From a virus, in IMG/VR virus record IMGVR_UViG_3300023184_000480, positions 1 to 25,349 of that record: a stretch of DNA of 25,349 nucleotides. One strand, given 5' to 3'. The notes beneath the pieces are model-generated. The model was given only the letters and a program-made list of their open reading frames with translations, was not told the origin of the DNA and did not search any database. The first letter of the stretch is position 1. Each line of letters begins with the position of its first letter. The position numbers and the translations under genes are program-made. Positions 20,827 through 25,349 of this stretch are shown here, in pieces.

Positions 20827-22872
20827 ATGGGTGATAATAACGTTAATCAAGCAGAGATTGATGCTTATAATCAATCATTAGACTTTACTAAGTATCCTGA
20901 AACAGGTATTGCTCCTGTTATTGAAGAAGCACCTAGTTCTAATATCGAGATTCAAGACAATCCGGGAACACCTGCACCTCCTGATCTTGTTCAGACATTC
21001 GATGATCAAGGAATACCACAACCAAAAGAAATTGACTCTGAAGCACAGAGACAAAGCAATTTCACTAATGCATTTTCTGGCGGACAAACAACACCACCTG
21101 AAACATCTAATGGTGGTTCTGAAACTATATTAAGTCCTGATATGGTTGCCTTGAAGCAAAAGGGTTATCTACAAGAAAAAGGATTTGCTGGCGATCAGTC
21201 ATTGACAAATGAAGATAAAGCGTTCAATATGGCAGTTAATATGGCTGCAAATATTACATCACTTGCAAGAAATGTTGCAGCAATCAAAGCAACATCGTCA
21301 AGACAAAGACAAAAATATTATGATTATTTCTTGTATGATCCTGAAAAAGAACTATTACAAGCTAAAGCAAGACAATTTGCATCACTAGGCATTGTTCCGT
21401 ATGATGTATTAGAAGAATTTCTTTATATTCTCATTACAATAGATAATCCTACAGATCTTTATCATATTGCTTGTGTTGTTGGAATTAGAGAATTAGAAAA
21501 TCCGAACCTTGTTAGAGAACCAGTAGCAATATTAACATTAAAAAATCTTTATAAAGTCGGATATCTTGCTAACGGTGTTGCTTCAGTCAATTTTCAATAC
21601 AGTAAAAAATACAATGCAATTTATGCAATGGATCACCAATCTAGTCCTTTCAGTTCGTTACAGAATCTTGCAATGATTTCTGGAAATGTAGATGCATTGG
21701 GCGGTGCATATTCAGCGGCACAAAATGCTGCGGCGATATCTGGTCTTGCAAGTTCTGCAACAATGGTTGGAGGCAATTTGCTTAATGCTGCACTTGGACA
21801 ATTTCCTGTAGTGGGAATCATAACAAATCAAATTACAGATGTTATCTCAGATATTGCTACAACTGTAGGATTGACTTCATTATTTCCTGCACTACCATCA
21901 TTACCAGACACACCTCTAGGTAAGATTGCATATCAAGCAGCGTTGAGTCAGTTGCCAACAATTTCTGGTAACATGTCTAATATCAATACAAATCTTAGCG
22001 CAACAGTATCTACAATCAATATGTCTGGTGTTTCTTCTATGATGAATATTGCGGGTCCTCTTATGTCATTGACAAGAACGATCCGTGATATTCAAAGATT
22101 GACAGACAGCGTTTCCGGTATTTCAAATATTGCAACATCTGCTGTTAAGAAAGGTGACATCTCAACAAACATGATTAAGATTGCGACTCAAGGTGCTTCA
22201 TTGCTATCTGCAGCAAATAGCATTTTAAGTTTAGTCAATGCAATTAAGAGTCCTGGAAACATTGGATTGGCTGCTGGGATGCAAATGGCAAAATTAGGGG
22301 GAACATCACCTTCAGGAATTATTTCTGAGTTAACACTTGGACAGCGCATACCCCCATCAGTCTTATATAAGAACCCACAACTACAACCGCCATCATATGC
22401 AGGTAAAGCATTCTTTGGTGAGATGCCGGGTGCTCATGGTGCAATGGATCAGATGTTCTGTAAAAGAATTGGTGCTTTCCCAAATAATCCTTCCGGTGCG
22501 GGTGTCTCATCCTTTGGTATGCAAAACCATGCATCAATGGGCGGATCTACATCATTGGTTAACATGGTTTCAAGAATTCTTATTGGCTCACCTATTGCTC
22601 CAACATCAGGTGTTATTGCAGATATCATTAATACAAAAACAAACAATCTATGCAATATTCTTAATGTTCCAACAAATTCTGTTATGGAAGCAAGACGATC
22701 AGATAATTCTATTCCGTTTATGATTGCTATGGCATCTGTTATTGTTGATGATACAACAAGTCCTTTCCCAACATCTATTCATAACGATGGATGGAAACTA
22801 GCATCAAGTGTTGGCAATGAAGTGCAAAGATATAACCCTCAATACCTTTCTGTTTGCGCTACGTCATTATAA
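20827..22872 (+). CDS. Large virion structural protein of the baseplate cluster (681 aa), function unknown
   Basis: Starts one base after the spike gene stop. The N-terminal 110 residues are acidic, Pro/Gln-rich and probably disordered. A middle part has a well-ordered helical look (YYDYFLYDPEKELLQAKARQ; VLEEFLYILITIDNPTDLYH). The region from about 270 to 500 is Ala/Ser/Gly/Ile-rich with repeated small-residue helices (AAQNAAAISGLASSATMVGG; TQGASLLSAANSILSLVNAI). The C-terminal part contains a conserved-looking MPGAHGAMDQMFCKR and ends YLSVCATSL. No family is recognised with confidence. Because of its location between the spike and gp25 it should be a baseplate or hub component. Its long hydrophobic helices could also suit a protein that enters the cell envelope. 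A late-promoter motif overlaps its stop codon. Confidence 0.65.
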   Translation: MGDNNVNQAEIDAYNQSLDFTKYPETGIAPVIEEAPSSNIEIQDNPGTPAPPDLVQTFDDQGIPQPKEIDSEAQRQSNFTNAFSGGQTTPPETSNGGSETILSPDMVALKQKGYLQEKGFAGDQSLTNEDKAFNMAVNMAANITSLARNVAAIKATSSRQRQKYYDYFLYDPEKELLQAKARQFASLGIVPYDVLEEFLYILITIDNPTDLYHIACVVGIRELENPNLVREPVAILTLKNLYKVGYLANGVASVNFQYSKKYNAIYAMDHQSSPFSSLQNLAMISGNVDALGGAYSAAQNAAAISGLASSATMVGGNLLNAALGQFPVVGIITNQITDVISDIATTVGLTSLFPALPSLPDTPLGKIAYQAALSQLPTISGNMSNINTNLSATVSTINMSGVSSMMNIAGPLMSLTRTIRDIQRLTDSVSGISNIATSAVKKGDISTNMIKIATQGASLLSAANSILSLVNAIKSPGNIGLAAGMQMAKLGGTSPSGIISELTLGQRIPPSVLYKNPQLQPPSYAGKAFFGEMPGAHGAMDQMFCKRIGAFPNNPSGAGVSSFGMQNHASMGGSTSLVNMVSRILIGSPIAPTSGVIADIINTKTNNLCNILNVPTNSVMEARRSDNSIPFMIAMASVIVDDTTSPFPTSIHNDGWKLASSVGNEVQRYNPQYLSVCATSL

Positions 22873-22875
22873 ATA
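22868..22875 (+). promoter_or_regulatory. Candidate T4-type late promoter ahead of gp25 (TATAAATA)
   Basis: An exact TATAAATA lies across the stop of the previous gene. With T4 spacing, transcription would start at about 22881, the A of the gp25 ATG itself. Confidence 0.5.
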
Positions 22876-22880
22876 CTATT

Positions 22881-23285
22881 ATGACAATACAAACCCAACG
22901 CCAATCTGCAAGATATAAAGATTTCTATATTAACTTTGACGCCCATCCGGTTCGCAAAGATCTCTATGTGTTGGAAGATACAGATTCAATTAAGAACGCT
23001 ATCAAGAATATCTTGTTTACAGATCCCGGCGAACGTTTTTTTGCTCCATATTTTGGTGGCGGAATTCGTGCTTCACTGTTTGAAAATATCACAAACAATA
23101 CTGCCTACATCATTCAAAAACAAGTTGAGATCTCTATTGAGAACTTTGAACCAAGAGCTAATTTAATTCAGGTAGTCGTGACACCTCGTGAAGATCAGAA
23201 TGCATATGCTATCACTGTGGTCTTCTCAACAATAAATAATCCTAATCCAACTACATTCACGACCATGCTAACTAGAGTAAGATAA
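22881..23285 (+). CDS. 25: Baseplate wedge protein gp25
   Basis: A 134-aa homologue of T4 gp25 (132 aa), a wedge protein of the gp25/GpW fold that helps start sheath assembly. Matches include YKDFYINFDAHPVRKDLYVL, SIKNAIKNILFTDPGERFFAP followed by GGGIRASLFENITNNTAYII (T4 'IKNSLLGIITTRKGSRPF.P.FG..LSDQLFENMTPLTA'), and SIENFEPRANLIQVVVTP. The ATG at 22881 gives the proper length; an in-frame TTG at 22854 lies inside the previous gene and is not used. No Shine-Dalgarno sequence is visible before the ATG, only AATACTATT. It is followed directly by gp6. Confidence 0.93.
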   Translation: MTIQTQRQSARYKDFYINFDAHPVRKDLYVLEDTDSIKNAIKNILFTDPGERFFAPYFGGGIRASLFENITNNTAYIIQKQVEISIENFEPRANLIQVVVTPREDQNAYAITVVFSTINNPNPTTFTTMLTRVR

Positions 23286-23287
23286 TA

Positions 23288-25120
23288 ATGGCAAGTAATA
23301 CAGGATTCTTATCAACAACAGAATTAGACTTTACTGCTATTAAGTCTAACTTGATTACATATCTTAAGTCACAAGATAAGTTTGCAGATTATAACTTTGA
23401 AGCATCAAACTTCAATGTGTTGCTTGACGTTCTTTCATATAATACATATCTCAATTCATTCTACCTAAACATGGTAGGATCAGAAATGTTCTTGGATACT
23501 ACTCAATTAAGAGAATCTGCTGTATCACATTCTAAAGAATTAAATTATCTTCCACGTTCAAAGACATCTGCTGTTGCTTATATCAATATTTCAGTCGATC
23601 CTGGAACTCGCACTCCTGACTACATCACCATTCCAAAATTCTATGCATTTTCTACACAGTTAAATGGAACAACAATTTATTACACTGTTCCGGATGATAT
23701 CATTATTAGACCTGTAAATGGTGTATATGCTGCAGCAAATGTTGCAATTTATGAAGGTTCTGTAGTTGAAGAATACTTTAACGTATCTGCAAACACAAAT
23801 ACATTTACTCTACAATCAGAAAATCTTGATACACGTTCTGTGACAGTATATGTCTATGAGTCAGCAACAAGTCAAACGTCTTATCTATATACGATGGCAG
23901 AATCATTGTTTGGATTGGACGGTTCATCCAATGTTTACTTCATGCAGGGATATGCAGACACTAAATATCAAATCACATTTGGCAATGATGTTACAGGTAG
24001 ACAGTTAACTAATGGTAATGTTATTAAAGTGCAATATAGAGATACTATTGGCGAACTAGGCAACGGATCTTTCGTATTCAAGAAAGGTGCAGGATTCATA
24101 GATGTTAATAACAATTCTTATACAGGCATTGCTGTATCAACAGTAAAAGCATCTGCAGAAGGTTCAGATAGAGAATCTATTGATTCTATTAAATTTAATG
24201 CACCTCGTTACTTCCCAACACAAGGAAGATCAGTTACAGCACAAGATTATATTGCATTAACAAAAGCAAAGTTCCCACAGTTACAAGCAGTTAATGCTTA
24301 CGGTGGAGAAGAATTAATTCCTCCACAATATGGTAGAGTAGCAATTTCAGTTAAACCTTACGGAACAGTAGGACTAATTTCTGATGCATTAAAGGTTAAT
24401 ATTGTTAACTATTTAAAATTAAAAAATCTTACAACAGAACCTATTGTTATTGATCCGGAGTTTTTCTATATTGATATTACATCAACTGTAAATTATAATT
24501 CTTCATTAACATCTAAAAGTTCTGCACAATTAAAGGCTCTAGCAGAAACTGCAATAATTAATTATGGATTAACAAATCTTACAGAATTTGGTTCTGATTT
24601 AAGATATTCAAAAATGATTTCTGACATAGATAATTCAGATCCTGCTATTACAAGCAATGAAACAAAGCTTAATATTATTAGAAGATGGAACCCAGAACTC
24701 GGAATTAAATCAACACTATCTTATAGTTTTGATAATGAACTTGCCCATGAAACAGTTTTCTATTCTATTCCTGCAGGACATGAGCAATCACTATCAACAG
24801 ATTTTTTCACATACACCCATACTGATGAGCAAGATTATGTTGCGTATATTGGCGATGATGGTCTAGGTGTATTAAATATATATACTAACCAAGTTATTTC
24901 AGGTGTAAGTACTAGAACTATTTTGCAAGGAAGCATAGGAACTGTTGACTACTTTACAGGTGATATTTTATTTACAGCAACAGTAAAAAGCTACACAGGA
25001 AACTATATTAACATATACGGAATTCCTAAAGGAAATGATATCTATTCAATTAAGAACAAATTCTTGATTATAGAATCAACAGACATATCTATCACAATGA
25101 ACGATGTTACGAAAGTATAA
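23288..25120 (+). CDS. 6: Baseplate wedge protein gp6
   Basis: A 610-aa homologue of T4 gp6 (660 aa), the protein that forms the dimeric ring linking baseplate wedges (gpJ family). The N-terminal half has FTAIKSNLITYLKSQDKFAD, then YNFEASNFNVLLDVLSYNTY and NSFYLNMVGSEMFLDTTQLR, a highly conserved stretch in gp6 proteins. Next are SVDPGTRTPDYITIPKF, and QITFGNDVTGRQLTNGNVIK with the 'FG....G..L..GN.I...Y' core. The later region has ALTKAKFPQLQAVNAYGGEE, also a gp6/gpJ hallmark. It begins two bases after gp25 and its stop overlaps the next start (TAATG), matching the T4 order 25-6. Confidence 0.95.
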   Translation: MASNTGFLSTTELDFTAIKSNLITYLKSQDKFADYNFEASNFNVLLDVLSYNTYLNSFYLNMVGSEMFLDTTQLRESAVSHSKELNYLPRSKTSAVAYINISVDPGTRTPDYITIPKFYAFSTQLNGTTIYYTVPDDIIIRPVNGVYAAANVAIYEGSVVEEYFNVSANTNTFTLQSENLDTRSVTVYVYESATSQTSYLYTMAESLFGLDGSSNVYFMQGYADTKYQITFGNDVTGRQLTNGNVIKVQYRDTIGELGNGSFVFKKGAGFIDVNNNSYTGIAVSTVKASAEGSDRESIDSIKFNAPRYFPTQGRSVTAQDYIALTKAKFPQLQAVNAYGGEELIPPQYGRVAISVKPYGTVGLISDALKVNIVNYLKLKNLTTEPIVIDPEFFYIDITSTVNYNSSLTSKSSAQLKALAETAIINYGLTNLTEFGSDLRYSKMISDIDNSDPAITSNETKLNIIRRWNPELGIKSTLSYSFDNELAHETVFYSIPAGHEQSLSTDFFTYTHTDEQDYVAYIGDDGLGVLNIYTNQVISGVSTRTILQGSIGTVDYFTGDILFTATVKSYTGNYINIYGIPKGNDIYSIKNKFLIIESTDISITMNDVTKV

Positions 25121-25349
25121 TGTTACCTACACCCGAATATATCTCAACATTCATCGAACAGCAATTTCCTGCTTTCTATCGTGAAGAAGGCCCAAATTTT
25201 ATTGCCTTTGTTAAGGCATATTATGAATGGATGGAGGAAACAGGTAAGCAAACTAATAAAACAAGAAATCTGTTTTCTACTCGTGATATAGATCTTACCG
25301 CAGATCAGTTTGTAGAAGAATTTAAAAAGAAATATCTTCAAGGAATTCC
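25120..25349 (+). CDS. Baseplate structural protein downstream of gp6 (partial, 5' end only)
   Basis: Starts in the TAATG overlap with the gp6 stop and runs off the right edge after 76 codons. The visible part begins MLPTPEYISTFIEQQFPAFY, then REEGPNFIAFVKAYYEWMEE, TRNLFSTRDIDLTADQFVEE and FKKKYLQGI. The pattern 'P.F..EEGPNF..F.KAYYEW.E......R.L...RDID.T...F...F...L' begins long virion proteins that follow gp6 in many T4-like phages and take the wedge position held by gp7 or gp8 in T4. The rest of the protein is not visible, so no finer call is possible. Confidence 0.8.
   Translation, partial: MLPTPEYISTFIEQQFPAFYREEGPNFIAFVKAYYEWMEETGKQTNKTRNLFSTRDIDLTADQFVEEFKKKYLQGI

Noticed and set aside
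22854-22880. TTG start lengthening gp25
   Set aside because: It lies inside the preceding gene and gives an N-terminal extension foreign to the family; ATG 22881 gives the family length.
1-25349. CRISPR arrays, insertion sequences, integrase or attachment sites
   Set aside because: No regularly spaced repeats, transposase or integrase reading frames were seen; the gene content is that of a lytic phage.

Overview
This window is part of the genome of a strictly lytic T4-like myovirus (T4 superfamily, Caudoviricetes). The evidence is a dense set of T4 signature proteins: RNase H, PhoH, gp33, gp32, gp26, gp4, gp48, gp53, gp27, gp5, gp25 and gp6. Genes are tightly packed with many stop/start overlaps, and the DNA is AT-rich. 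The host is most likely an alphaproteobacterium, because positions 7437-7735 encode a circularly permuted two-piece tmRNA of the alphaproteobacterial type with a tag beginning ANDN and ending LAA. I cannot name the phage species.

Layout. (1) 5-690, minus strand: three small accessory genes read from a sigma70-like promoter at 723-751. (2) 786-2147, plus strand: a divergent promoter of the same type drives a 57-aa protein and a 371-aa conserved protein, ending in a terminator that contains the stop codon. (3) 2207-7411, plus strand: a near-continuous run of replication and metabolism genes. It holds RNase H (FEN-type 5' nuclease), a DUF6433-like protein, small proteins including one membrane peptide, a 2OG-Fe(II) oxygenase, PhoH, a RecB/Cas4-type PD-(D/E)XK nuclease and a phosphoribosyltransferase-like protein. 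(4) 7401-7735: the tmRNA gene with its own promoter. (5) 7774-9583: two small proteins, the late-transcription coactivator gp33, and the ssDNA-binding protein gp32 with its own promoter. (6) 14484 down to 9580, minus strand: head completion protein gp4, a conserved structural protein, a tail-tube-fold protein, gp26 with an apparent programmed -1 frameshift, and a 753-aa tape-measure-like protein. (7) 14534-25349, plus strand: baseplate genes gp48, gp53, gp27, gp5 lysozyme, a 125-aa protein, a spike beta-helix fused to an M15-type peptidase, a 681-aa structural protein, gp25, gp6 and the start of another baseplate protein.

How it fits together. Four copies (possibly five) of a TTGACA-N17-TATAAT-like promoter serve genes that act before assembly and the tmRNA. 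NATAAATA motifs, the T4-type late promoter, sit upstream of structural genes, including a back-to-back pair between gp4 and gp48. gp33, encoded here, is the factor expected to activate those late promoters. The most notable observations are a T-TTT-TTT slippery site plus a downstream hairpin that would fuse gp26 to an overlapping 58-codon frame just before the tape-measure gene (the lambda G/GT arrangement), and the phage-borne two-piece tmRNA.
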